64,000 bases of DNA from NCBI RefSeq assembly GCF_900187185.1, contig NZ_LT906465.1:2232001-2296000 (forward strand). The letters are read 5' to 3'. Numbering within the stretch: the first letter of the stretch is position 1; each line of letters begins with the position of its first letter. The translations under genes and the position numbers were made by a program. The notes below the pieces were generated by a model. That model made no database searches, had not been told where the DNA came from, and saw nothing but the letters and a program-made list of their open reading frames with translations. Source of the DNA: Chryseobacterium taklimakanense. GTDB taxonomy: Bacteria; Bacteroidota; Bacteroidia; Flavobacteriales; Weeksellaceae. This document shows positions 37,948 to 46,776 of the stretch, piece after piece.

Positions 37948-39060
37948 TTAAGAAATTTTATCGTAAATCAATTGCGCTGTTTTTAAACTTGCCCCATTCC
38001 CACCTAATTTTTGTTCCAATTCAAAATAATCTAGAAACATTTGTTTTCTCACCGGCTCACTGAGTATCCTTTCTAGTTCACTTTTAAGGTTTTTGGAATT
38101 GAATTCTGATTGTATGAGTTCTTTAACAACCTCTCTATCCATAATCAAATTTACCAGAGAGATATATTTGAGTGTGATAATGCGTTTGGCTATTTGATAA
38201 CTGATCCAGTTGCCTTTGTAACAAACCACTTCAGGAACTTTAAATAATGCGGTCTCCAGAGTAGCTGTTCCGCTTGTGACCAGAGCAGCCTTGGAAACAC
38301 TAAGGAGTTCATATGTTTTACCGCTTACAAAATGCACATTGCTTTTTTTGATGAACTGGCGGTAGAATTGATAGTCCTGGCTAGGAGCGCCGGCGATCAC
38401 AAATTGATAGTTCTTAAACTCATCCACTATACTGAGCATAACACTTAGCATATTGGAAATTTCCTGTTTCCTACTCCCGGGTAATAGCGCGATAATCTCC
38501 CGCTGATCGAGTTTGTTCTCGGATCTGAATTGATCAGGGGTGATTTGCTCAAAGTTATTTATAGCATCAAGAAGAGGATGACCGACAAAATGAACAGGAT
38601 AATTGTGTTTATCTTCGTAAAATTCCTTTTCAAAAGGGAGAATAACAAACATCTGGTCAATATCTCTTTTTATGGCCTCTATTCTTGATTCTCTAGAGGC
38701 CCATATTTGTGGTGACACATAATAGAAGGTTTTGTATCCCATTGGTTTTGCCCATTTGGCAATCCGCAAATTAAAACCGGAATAGTCTATAAATATCAGC
38801 ACATCAGGATTAAACTTCTCTATATCTTCCTTGCAAAAGCGTATGTTAGAAAAAATCTTTCTCAGGTTCAAAAGCACCTCGAAAAATCCCATGAATGCTT
38901 GCTCCTTATAGTGTTTGACCAATTCTACGCCTTCTGCTTTGAGTAAATCACCACCCCAGGCTCTAAAAACAGCCTTATTATCTACCGTTTTAAGTGCTTT
39001 TACTAAATTCGATGCATGCAGATCCCCTGATGCTTCTCCACAAATGATATAGTATTTCAC
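37948..39060 (-). CDS. lpxB: Lipid-A-disaccharide synthase
   Basis: 370 residues. It joins UDP-2,3-diacylglucosamine and lipid X in lipid A synthesis. N-terminal YYIICGEASGDLHASNLV, central FYVSPQIWASRESRI and the later ALLPGSRKQEISNML are LpxB signatures. Complete. It is expected in a Gram-negative chromosome. Confidence 0.95.
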   Translation of the reverse strand: MKYYIICGEASGDLHASNLVKALKTVDNKAVFRAWGGDLLKAEGVELVKHYKEQAFMGFFEVLLNLRKIFSNIRFCKEDIEKFNPDVLIFIDYSGFNLRIAKWAKPMGYKTFYYVSPQIWASRESRIEAIKRDIDQMFVILPFEKEFYEDKHNYPVHFVGHPLLDAINNFEQITPDQFRSENKLDQREIIALLPGSRKQEISNMLSVMLSIVDEFKNYQFVIAGAPSQDYQFYRQFIKKSNVHFVSGKTYELLSVSKAALVTSGTATLETALFKVPEVVCYKGNWISYQIAKRIITLKYISLVNLIMDREVVKELIQSEFNSKNLKSELERILSEPVRKQMFLDYFELEQKLGGNGASLKTAQLIYDKIS

Positions 39061-39077
39061 AGTCTTTTAATTTAATT

Positions 39078-39359
39078 TCAAAACAACTTTAACAGTAGGA
39101 TTATTATTGCAGTTAAAAATGTAGCGATCAACACCCCTTTTGCTCTATGGTCACGTTTTAATTTAATAAAACCAAAAAAGGCGACTAAATTTAGAAGTGC
39201 GCCCAGGGCTAATATGCTTCCAATATGACCCTGTTTCTGTGCAATTTGCAAACTACTGGCAATAGAAAGGTCTGAAAATAATAATAAATAACCTAGGGTT
39301 CCGACAATATTAGCAATGATTCCAACTAAAAAACCAGTAATAATTTCCTTTCTAATCAT
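39078..39359 (-). CDS. Small membrane protein between surE and lpxB
   Basis: 93 residues with three hydrophobic segments (GFLVGIIANIVGTLGYLLLF, ILALGALLNLVAFFGFI, and a C-terminal ATFLTAIIILLLKLF). I do not know a function. It overlaps surE by 8 bp, and flavobacterial genomes often have a small membrane gene at this place. Confidence 0.7.
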   Translation of the reverse strand: MIRKEIITGFLVGIIANIVGTLGYLLLFSDLSIASSLQIAQKQGHIGSILALGALLNLVAFFGFIKLKRDHRAKGVLIATFLTAIIILLLKLF

Positions 39360-40149
39360 TCAGATCCCAGGTGTTAAGGTCTTGAATAGTATGATGAGCC
39401 GTCAGATCAAACTGTACAGGAACAACCGATACATAACCATGCTCCAAGGCCCATTCATCTGTATCTTCTCCTTTGTCTTGATTGACAAATTTACCTGCTA
39501 ACCAATAATAGTCCCGTCCCATTGGGTTTGTTCGCTTATCGAATGATTCTACCCAGCGCGCTTTGGCTTGTCGACAAATCTTAATTCCTTTAATTTGATC
39601 TTTTTTGAGTTTCGGAAAATTGACATTTAGTACAACACCTTTGGGTATGCCATTTTTAAGGGCGTTTTGTGTAATGGTTTTGACATAGGGCTTAACAGCT
39701 TCAAAATCGGCTTCCCAAGAATAATCACATAATGAAAACCCTATGGCCGGGATTCCTTCAATTCCAGCCTCAACCGCTGCACTCATTGTGCCTGAATAAA
39801 TTACATTAATTGAGGAATTTGAACCGTGATTTATACCGCTGATACAAATGTCAGGTGGGCGATTGAGTATTTCATTTACAGCAAGTTTTACACAATCTGC
39901 AGGTGTTCCACTACAACTGTATTCCAATTGTATGTCTTGTTCAGAAATCGTAATAGGGCTACAATACAAGGTTGAGTTTACCGTAATGGCGTGTCCCATA
40001 GCACTCTGTGGGCTATCAGGGGCAACTACAATTACATCTCCTATTTCGTTCATCACATCTATCAAGGCACGTAAACCTGGAGCAGTGATACCGTCATCGT
40101 TGGTGACTAGAATTAAGGGTTTGTTTTTTCTGATTATCCGTTTATGCAC
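39352..40149 (-). CDS. surE: 5'-nucleotidase SurE with IS-derived start
   Basis: The body is a complete SurE: PLILVTNDDGITAPGL near the start with the metal-binding DD, VVAPDSPQSAMGHAIT, and CISGINHGSN. The first residues, MHKRIIRK, are encoded by the IS1595 left end: a GTG at 40147-40149 overlaps the transposase stop and reads in frame into surE. The native start has therefore been lost, and expression would depend on read-through from the IS or on reinitiation. Confidence 0.85.
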   Translation of the reverse strand: MHKRIIRKNKPLILVTNDDGITAPGLRALIDVMNEIGDVIVVAPDSPQSAMGHAITVNSTLYCSPITISEQDIQLEYSCSGTPADCVKLAVNEILNRPPDICISGINHGSNSSINVIYSGTMSAAVEAGIEGIPAIGFSLCDYSWEADFEAVKPYVKTITQNALKNGIPKGVVLNVNFPKLKKDQIKGIKICRQAKARWVESFDKRTNPMGRDYYWLAGKFVNQDKGEDTDEWALEHGYVSVVPVQFDLTAHHTIQDLNTWDLND

Positions 40150-41110
40150 CTGTTATATTCGCAATTACTATTCTGTCAAAGAGTTTGTCTCCAAAATACC
40201 GTCTGTTTAATTTGTAAATAAACTCGTTGAGATACAACTGTAAGTATTTCCTTTTGATTTTATGGTAGTTGCCCAGCAATGTCCGTTTTGCATTACTGAT
40301 TGCGATATGCACCCATTTGAGTGTTTCCTTGGTGGTTTTGGCGTCTGATTTCTCGGTGACGTGCAATTCCACCAGATCGGAGATGTCAACGTAAGAAGTG
40401 CTTTTGTCCGAAAATACGATGGCATCATCCTCCATGCAGTCCCTGACCACGCCGTTGATTCCTTCACTTTGATGGCTATCCAGTACCCTGGCCTTGAAAT
40501 AACGCACATGCTTCTCCTTTTTGCCCGTTTCGATATCTTCCAACGGGGTGCTTTCGGCCATCACCGCAACGTTCTGCTTTCCCTCGGCTCCCCGGCCACG
40601 TGTACCCTTGCCTCGCTCGATTTCCTTACTGGCCACCGAAAAGTAACCCTCATCCAGTTCTATCATCCCTTCCAGTGTATACCTTGCATCCCGGTTGCCC
40701 ATCGCCCTGCGGAGTTTGTGTACCATCGCCCATACCGGTTCGTAACGCTTCAATCCTAATTGCTTCTGGAGTTCGTTGGTGGAGAATCCCTTTTTTGTGC
40801 AACTCATCAGGAACATCGTTTTGTACCACACCAGAAACGGCAGCTTGGAGCTCTCCATGATCGTACCGCTGCGCAACGAGGTGCGGAAACGGCAACCTTT
40901 GCATTCATAACTCCATTTACCCTGTAACCAATAATGGGAAGTGCCCCCGCATCGCTTGCAGACAACCCCTTCCTTATCACGCTGCTCCTTGAAATGCAAA
41001 CGACAATCTTCCTCCGAACCGAAATGAGCCGTAAAACTGAATATGTTCATAATCCCTGCTTTTTGAGCGCTAATATACTAAAAATATTAGGTGTGTTTGC
41101 GGAGAATCAG
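40130..41110 (-). mobile_element. IS1595-family element, copy C, complete, 981 bp
   Basis: Same ends and length as copy B and same orientation. The left flank (within surE) and right flank do not duplicate each other, but the right flank matches the outer flank of copy A. Confidence 0.92.
40142..41050 (-). CDS. IS1595-family (ISXO2-like) transposase, copy C
   Basis: 302 residues, identical to copy B except Ile for Leu in DRIVIAN. It carries the same zinc ribbon and DDE domain. Copies A and C share this base, which supports their being the outer pair of the composite structure. Confidence 0.93.
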   Translation of the reverse strand: MNIFSFTAHFGSEEDCRLHFKEQRDKEGVVCKRCGGTSHYWLQGKWSYECKGCRFRTSLRSGTIMESSKLPFLVWYKTMFLMSCTKKGFSTNELQKQLGLKRYEPVWAMVHKLRRAMGNRDARYTLEGMIELDEGYFSVASKEIERGKGTRGRGAEGKQNVAVMAESTPLEDIETGKKEKHVRYFKARVLDSHQSEGINGVVRDCMEDDAIVFSDKSTSYVDISDLVELHVTEKSDAKTTKETLKWVHIAISNAKRTLLGNYHKIKRKYLQLYLNEFIYKLNRRYFGDKLFDRIVIANITGA

Positions 41111-41111
41111 A

Positions 41112-41245
41112 TTAAATTTTAAAATGTCCCAAATACGTCATAACAATATCCAAACTCTTTGTATTAACTGTGGAGCCATCATGAATACAATTATCTGTTG
41201 GAGCTATATAGTTGGTCCTTAAATCCTCCGTAGATTTTTTTTTTT
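41112..41245 (-). pseudogene. 3' fragment of a gene upstream of the HlyD gene
   Basis: The minus strand reads about 40 in-frame residues (ending NTKSLDIVMTYLGHFKI) to a TAA inside the outer target duplication. Upstream it meets an eleven-A run after which the frame closes; with one more A an ATG GCT start would be in frame. It may be the tail of a gene co-transcribed with hlyD, such as a peptide-maturation or export gene, or a short peptide gene. I cannot name the family. Confidence 0.4.
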
Positions 41246-41280
41246 AGCCATTTCATGAGTTTTTAAAAGGTTAATAAAAA

Positions 41281-41552
41281 CAAAGTTACTAAAACGGCAA
41301 ATGGGAAAAGCTACCGGAGGTTTAGTTCAACAGCTAAGTTCTTGTTGCGTGCGAATAACGAACAGTGATACCCTATTTAACGGAAGCTTCGGGAGTTTTT
41401 TTTCAGCATTATGGGTTTATCGGCGAAGGATTTTAGAGATTTACAGGGGATTTCTGAAAGAGTCTCTTTTTTGGGCGGTTTACCCGTTTTTAGTTAATTT
41501 TACAAAGTTACAGATTTAGGCGGTTGTTAAAGCTGCCGAAGCTTTAGTTCAG
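41281..41552. mobile_element. Solo ends of an IS91-like element (ter, ori, ter)
   Basis: AAAGCTACCGGAGGTTTAG (41308-41326) matches the ter end of the full IS91-like element at 51771. GCTAAGTTCTTGTTGCGTGCG... from 41333 matches the ori end at 49379 for over 150 bp, including the GAGTCTCTTTTTT segment. A second ter-like end (AAAGCTGCCGAAGCTTTAG) lies at 41529-41547. The ori plus second ter make a 220-bp element without a transposase. Confidence 0.7.
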
Positions 41553-41721
41553 CGGATCTTTAAGTTATTAATTTCTTTAAAAAAATAGAAAAATCTATAA
41601 TAAATCTGTTATTTCTCCAATTTATTTTTGGTTTTAAATTGGATCTATACTGTGGAAGAAGTGATGTAAGCAGGGAAGAACAGTCGATTTAAAAAAATCT
41701 ATAAATGTAATTGTCCGGCAA
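41553..41721. other. AT-rich spacer with one arm of a direct repeat flanking the GNAT gene
   Basis: CAGGGAAGAACAGTCGATTT at 41672-41691 recurs in degenerate form as CAGGAAAGAACAGCCGTTTT at 42194-42213, immediately after the GNAT stop codon. No gene seen. Confidence 0.5.
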
Positions 41722-42192
41722 ATGAGTAAAAAAAACTTGGTTGATATCATAGAATTTTCAGAAGAGTTATCTGAACCAATTAAGACACTGAATTACGAGT
41801 GGCTTGAAAAATATTTTCGTATAGAAGAAGGTGATGTTGCATCACTTTCAGATCCCCAAAAGCATATCATAGACAAAGGCGGCCATATTTATTATGCTAA
41901 ACTCAATGGTGAAATTGTTGGTACAGCCTCACTGTTAAAGAAAAGTGAAACGGTTTACGAATTAGGTAAATTGGCTGTCAGCGACAAAGCACAGGGACAC
42001 GGTATTGGGACAATATTGATTGAACATTGCTTAAATATTGCCAAACAAAAACAAATAACGATACTTATTTTATACTCAAACACAACGTTGCAATCGGCTA
42101 TTCATTTATTTAGAAAATATGGGTTTGAAGAAGTTGAACTTGAAAGTGGAGTTTACGAAAGAGCAAATATCAAAATGGAGAAACACTTTTAA
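41722..42192 (+). CDS. GNAT-family N-acetyltransferase
   Basis: 156 residues. The acetyl-CoA site is LAVSDKAQGHGIGTILIEH, with the Q/R-x-x-G-x-G/A pattern as QGHGIG. The downstream LYSNTTLQSAIHLFRKYGFEEVEL is the usual C-terminal half. Substrate unknown. It lies between degenerate 20-bp direct repeats and is next to the integron integrase but outside the attC-bounded array. Confidence 0.85.
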   Translation: MSKKNLVDIIEFSEELSEPIKTLNYEWLEKYFRIEEGDVASLSDPQKHIIDKGGHIYYAKLNGEIVGTASLLKKSETVYELGKLAVSDKAQGHGIGTILIEHCLNIAKQKQITILILYSNTTLQSAIHLFRKYGFEEVELESGVYERANIKMEKHF

Positions 42193-42222
42193 ACAGGAAA
42201 GAACAGCCGTTTTAGAAAAAAA

Positions 42223-43293
42223 TTATAAAGAATCCAGCGGACTTTTTATCCTGGACTTTGAAAGGTCTGTCACATGCGTGTAGATTTGGGTGGTTTTAAT
42301 GGAATTATGCCCAAGGAGCTCCTGAATAAAGCGGATATCGGTTCCTGTTTCCATTAAGTGAGTGGCAAAACTGTGGCGCAATCCGTGAATACCGACTTTC
42401 TTGCGAATGCCTGCCTTTTCCATCGCCTTCCTAAATACCGCCTGCGCAGACCGTACAGAATATGCCTCGCCTTCTTTACCCTCGAAAAGGTAAACCTTTG
42501 GGCGGTAGCTCAGGTAATATTCCCGCAATTCGGGCAGTAAGCTTTGTGGAAGTACGGCGATGCGGTCTTTTTTACCTTTCCCCTGTTCGATGCGCACCAG
42601 CATTTCCGCACTGTCGATATCGGAAAGTTTTAACGCTACCACTTCACTCACACGGAGCCCCATGCCGTAACACACTTTCAGAACAAGTGAATGTTTGAGA
42701 TTTAGTGTGGCAGCTATTATTTTCTTGATTTCAGCTTTGCTGAGCATTTTGGGAAGCAGCAGCTTTTTCTTTGGGCGCGGAATGTCGAAAAACATTTTTT
42801 GGCGGTGGAGCACTTGCTCAAAATAAAACTTTACGGCATTCATGCGGCTGTGGATTTCGCTTTCCGAGAGTTTCAGTTTTTCGTGGCAGTAGAGGAAATA
42901 AGACCGCAAACGTTCGGGAGAAAGCTCCTGCACGGGATAACTTTTTAGGATGTAGAGCAACTGTGCAAATTCTATGCTGTAAGTGCGTAAGGTATTTTGA
43001 CTGTACCGCTTCAGCAGGAGATGTTCCTGGAAACGCTGGAACTCCGGCAAATTGACAAGGTGAATTTTGGAGAGTACTGCCTTGCCGGTTATTTTCTCGG
43101 GCAGCCCAAAAAGTTTGCGGTAGTGCCTGTTATCGGTAACATACCATTTTTTTTGTGAGGCGGACCACCGTGCTTTTGTGTGTTCGCGCAGAAAGGAAAT
43201 GAGCTGCCGGTCTTTTTCAAACTGCACCCAAATAACGTTGGAGCCGTTGTGAGTTCCGGAGGAAAACTGAAATCTTTTGTCTGAAAAATCCAT
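42223..43293 (-). CDS. Integron-type tyrosine recombinase (IntI-like, lacking the IntI-specific patch)
   Basis: 356 residues. Residues 1-85 are an extension (NVIWVQFEKDRQLISFL, ARWSASQKKWYV) not present in XerC/D. A SAM-like core-binding domain follows, then the catalytic domain with R214 in GMGLRVSE, Lys in GKGKKDR, H303/R306 in HGLRH, H329 in LLGHN and Y338 in QIYTHV. The C-terminus RIKSPLDSL resembles IntI (RSPLDAL). Between the Lys and HGLRH there are only about 60 residues; IntI enzymes carry a longer insertion there. It is divergent from the attI-like junction and the cassette array, the standard integron arrangement. Confidence 0.8.
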   Translation of the reverse strand: MDFSDKRFQFSSGTHNGSNVIWVQFEKDRQLISFLREHTKARWSASQKKWYVTDNRHYRKLFGLPEKITGKAVLSKIHLVNLPEFQRFQEHLLLKRYSQNTLRTYSIEFAQLLYILKSYPVQELSPERLRSYFLYCHEKLKLSESEIHSRMNAVKFYFEQVLHRQKMFFDIPRPKKKLLLPKMLSKAEIKKIIAATLNLKHSLVLKVCYGMGLRVSEVVALKLSDIDSAEMLVRIEQGKGKKDRIAVLPQSLLPELREYYLSYRPKVYLFEGKEGEAYSVRSAQAVFRKAMEKAGIRKKVGIHGLRHSFATHLMETGTDIRFIQELLGHNSIKTTQIYTHVTDLSKSRIKSPLDSL

Positions 43294-43384
43294 ACCACCA
43301 CTGCGTATTTTTTATATATTAAAAAAAGCTAAAATCAGATGGCGTTGGATGTTATCCGCCGCCAATAATTTAAAATACGCAATC

Positions 43385-43415
43385 CAAATATAGCTATAAA
43401 ATATTAATATACAAA
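43385..43415 (-). promoter_or_regulatory. Promoter of the integron-type recombinase
   Basis: On the minus strand, TTTG (43412-43415) is followed after 19 nt by TATATTTG (43385-43392), a good Bacteroidota -33/-7 pair. It leaves an ~85-nt leader before the recombinase start. Confidence 0.55.
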
Positions 43416-43456
43416 TACTTAATAAAGATTCAAAAAAAATTACGATTTTATGATGC

Positions 43457-43482
43457 TTGATTCATAAATATTCATATATTTG
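43457..43482 (+). promoter_or_regulatory. Candidate cassette promoter (Pc)
   Basis: TTG (43457-43459) and TATATTTG (43475-43482) form a Bacteroidota-type promoter pointing into the array, though the 15-nt spacing is short. The -7 box ends 3 nt before the G^TT junction, so transcription would begin inside the first cassette. Confidence 0.5.
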
Positions 43483-43630
43483 AGTGTTGGCGGTAATTTG
43501 AAGAAACAATTAACAACGAAAAACATTCAAGAAAATGAAGCTATAAGTAACTGTAAGATAGAATAAGAATTGAAATATCCTTTAATACGCAAAGTAGAAA
43601 GGGCGATTGTTAATATTAAAAAATTAGAAA

Positions 43631-44401
43631 ATGACACAGTTACAAATGATTGACAAAACAAAGTCAATAGCTCAAAATGATAAAAATATTTCTGCCGTAT
43701 TTATGTACGGGTCATTTACCAAAAATGAAGGGGACAAATATTCAGATATTGAATTCTACATCTTCTTGAAGGATAAAGAAAATTTTTCCGCTGAAAATTG
43801 GGTAAGCCAAATTCATCCTTTGGCATTATATTTTACCAACGAGTATGGAAGTGAAGTTGCCATTTTTGAAAATATGATAAGGGGGGAGTTTCATTTTTTG
43901 ACAAACGACCAAATGGAAGTTATCAAATCGTGGGACGGTTTGGTAGAGTTTAGCGACTTTGACAAGATGATTTTAGTAGATAAAGAAGATTTATTGACTA
44001 ACACGCTCAAAGAAATAAAAACTAAAGTACCTGATCGAACAACAAATGAAAATATCCTGTGGTTGAGCCAATCATTGTTGAATGTTTTACTTACAACAAG
44101 CAACTTAATTAAACGACAGGAATTTGCTCACGCTTACCAAAGCTTATCAAATGTTCAAAAATATTTACTTTGGTTAATAAGAATTGAAACATACCAAACC
44201 AAACATTGGGAAAGTCCAACAAAAAGCTTGGAAAAAGACATAGACCCAGATTGGTATTCGTTATTTCAGGAGACAACATCAGAATTAGATCCGACAGATA
44301 TTAAAACAGCTTTCAAGAAGACATTAACATTGACTGAAAAACTTTTTGATAATCTTGGAGTTGAAGCAAAATTAAAGGGGGTATTAAGGAGAATTGAATA
44401 A
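43631..44401 (+). CDS. Lincosamide nucleotidyltransferase (Lnu, first cassette)
   Basis: 256 residues. The N-terminal nucleotidyltransferase motif is MYGSFTKNEGDKYSDIEFYI (Gly-Ser with the Asp/Glu pair), followed by a helical C-terminal domain (LNVLLTTSNLIKRQE). Length and layout fit Lnu(B)/Lnu(F)/Lnu(H)-type enzymes that adenylylate lincomycin and clindamycin; lnu(H) of Riemerella seems closest to me, but the exact allele cannot be fixed by eye. It lies 136 bp after the attI junction. Confidence 0.78.
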   Translation: MTQLQMIDKTKSIAQNDKNISAVFMYGSFTKNEGDKYSDIEFYIFLKDKENFSAENWVSQIHPLALYFTNEYGSEVAIFENMIRGEFHFLTNDQMEVIKSWDGLVEFSDFDKMILVDKEDLLTNTLKEIKTKVPDRTTNENILWLSQSLLNVLLTTSNLIKRQEFAHAYQSLSNVQKYLLWLIRIETYQTKHWESPTKSLEKDIDPDWYSLFQETTSELDPTDIKTAFKKTLTLTEKLFDNLGVEAKLKGVLRRIE

Positions 44402-44408
44402 AAAAAAC

Positions 44409-44546
44409 TACCGCCAACATTGTATAAGCGTAATGCGGGCTGAACTGCTAAATTTGAGCATTTTTGCTCCTAAGAAACTTTGTGGTGGGCGGACAGTGAA
44501 TTGCTCCGAAATCCCGCACTACGCTTATACTTGACCGTTATGTGCC
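44409..44546 (+). other. attC-like site 1 (lnu cassette)
   Basis: Left core TACCGCCAAC (44409-44418), right core GTTATGTGCC (44537-44546). Inner arms GTATAAGCGTAATGCGGG and CCCGCACTACGCTTATAC pair over 18 bp with one mismatch. The left core is the complement of the lnu cassette's 5' boundary at 43486. Confidence 0.85.
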
Positions 44547-44554
44547 ATTTTTGA

Positions 44555-45721
<1,167 letters not shown>

Positions 45722-45734
45722 AATGGAATAAAAC

Positions 45735-45872
45735 GGCACATAACAAACAAATTGGCAATAGAGCCGGTGAAGTACTTCTATTGAACTTTTGTGCAATGTT
45801 GAAGATTAGTAATTCTATTCAACATTTGTGCTAAAAGTCGGCTCCATCGCCAATTTGCCAAACGTTACCTGC
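45735..45872 (+). other. attC-like site 2 (tetX cassette)
   Basis: Left core GGCACATAAC (45735-45744) is the exact complement of GTTATGTGCC at the tetX cassette start (44537-44546). Right core GTTACCTGC (45864-45872). Inner arms CAAATTGGCAATAGAGCCG and CGGCTCCATCGCCAATTTG pair over 19 bp with few mismatches. Confidence 0.87.
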
Positions 45873-45908
45873 AAGCATAAAAAACCAAACCGTAAATTCA
45901 AGAAACTA

Positions 45909-46766
45909 ATGAAATCAAAAAGTTTATTTTCTTTTATTGTAACACTTTTCCTTATTTATGGATGTTCGTCTAACAGACAAGCAGATGGAAAATCAAATAT
46001 TTTGGCTAAGAACGACATAAATATACGGGGCGACTTCCAAAATTATTTTGACAGTTGCGGAGTTGAAGGCACAATTGCTATTTATGACATTAGAAATGAT
46101 AAATGGATTGTATCGGACACAGTTGGATTAGAAATTGAAACGCTTCCAGCATCTACATTCAAGATTATAAATTTATTGATTGCTCTTGAAACTAATACTA
46201 TCAAAGATGAAAACGAAATAATAAAATGGGTTGGTAGTACAGATACAGTTAAGTATGGTTATAGACCCGAAATTTATCACGATATGCCAGTCAAAGAAGC
46301 CTTTGAATTATCAGCAGGTTGGGTTTTTGTAGAACTTGCAAAGAAAATCGGAAAAGATACCTATAGAAAACACCTCGCAGAGAGCAAGTATGGAAACAAT
46401 AATTTATCCCAAACTGAAGCCGATTTTTGGAATTTTGGAGACTTTGCAATTTCGCCTAAAAATCAGGTCGAATTTGTAAAATCTTTTTATGAAGAAAAAT
46501 TACCCTTTTCTAAGCGAAATATTGACATTGTTAAAAACGTAATGATTACGGAACAAAATGAAGAATATACTATAAGGGCTAAGACAGGTTGGACAAGGGA
46601 AAATAACATCAATACAGGTTGGTGGACAGGGTACATTGAGACCAAAAATGGGACTTATATTTTTGCAACAAGACTTTTACAAGACAGAAAAATGAAAAGG
46701 TCTGATTTCGGAAGTTGCAGAAAAGAAATTACCAAAAAAGTATTTAAAGACTTGAATATAATTTAA
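45909..46766 (+). CDS. Class D beta-lactamase (OXA family), third cassette
   Basis: 285 residues from the ATG at 45909; an upstream in-frame extension falls inside attC2 and is rejected. A lipoprotein signal ends in IYGC. Active-site PASTFKI (S-x-x-K), a YGN motif in KYGNNN and KTG in AKTGWTRE are present. The Ser-x-Val motif reads SAGWV. It resembles OXA-347/OXA-209-type enzymes of Bacteroidota; carbapenemase activity cannot be read from the sequence. Confidence 0.88.
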   Translation: MKSKSLFSFIVTLFLIYGCSSNRQADGKSNILAKNDINIRGDFQNYFDSCGVEGTIAIYDIRNDKWIVSDTVGLEIETLPASTFKIINLLIALETNTIKDENEIIKWVGSTDTVKYGYRPEIYHDMPVKEAFELSAGWVFVELAKKIGKDTYRKHLAESKYGNNNLSQTEADFWNFGDFAISPKNQVEFVKSFYEEKLPFSKRNIDIVKNVMITEQNEEYTIRAKTGWTRENNINTGWWTGYIETKNGTYIFATRLLQDRKMKRSDFGSCRKEITKKVFKDLNII

Positions 46767-46776
46767 AAGAATGCCA

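Larger units (their letters stand above)
33155..41119. mobile_element. IS1595-bounded composite element carrying sul2 and a chromosomal block
   Basis: The outer ends are the left end of IS copy A (33163/33164) and the right end of IS copy C (41110/41111). Both are flanked by the same 8-bp sequence TTAAATTT (33155-33162 and 41112-41119). The inner junctions of copies B and C do not show matching duplications. Removing the unit and one duplication joins the HlyD side to an upstream frame ending GHFKI with stop TAA. This supports insertion as one unit or growth by recombination between IS copies. Confidence 0.7.
43341..43495 (+). other. attI-like recombination site and first cassette junction
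   Basis: The first cassette begins at GTTGGCGGTA (43486-43495), whose complement TACCGCCAAC opens the lnu attC. About 110 bp upstream, CCGCCGCCAATAATTT (43359-43374) carries the inverted TTGGCGG core. The site lies between the recombinase gene and the cassettes, as attI does in known integrons. Its limits are inferred. Confidence 0.6.

Noticed and set aside
41301-41519. 72-codon open frame on the plus strand
   Set aside because: It lies entirely in the IS91-like solo ends.
42223-43293. Housekeeping XerC/XerD recombinase
   Set aside because: It has an extra N-terminal domain, lies in a mobile region, and is divergent from an attI-like junction and attC-bounded genes.
45828-45908. Upstream extension of the OXA gene
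   Set aside because: The extra codons are the right arm of attC2; the lipoprotein signal begins at 45909.
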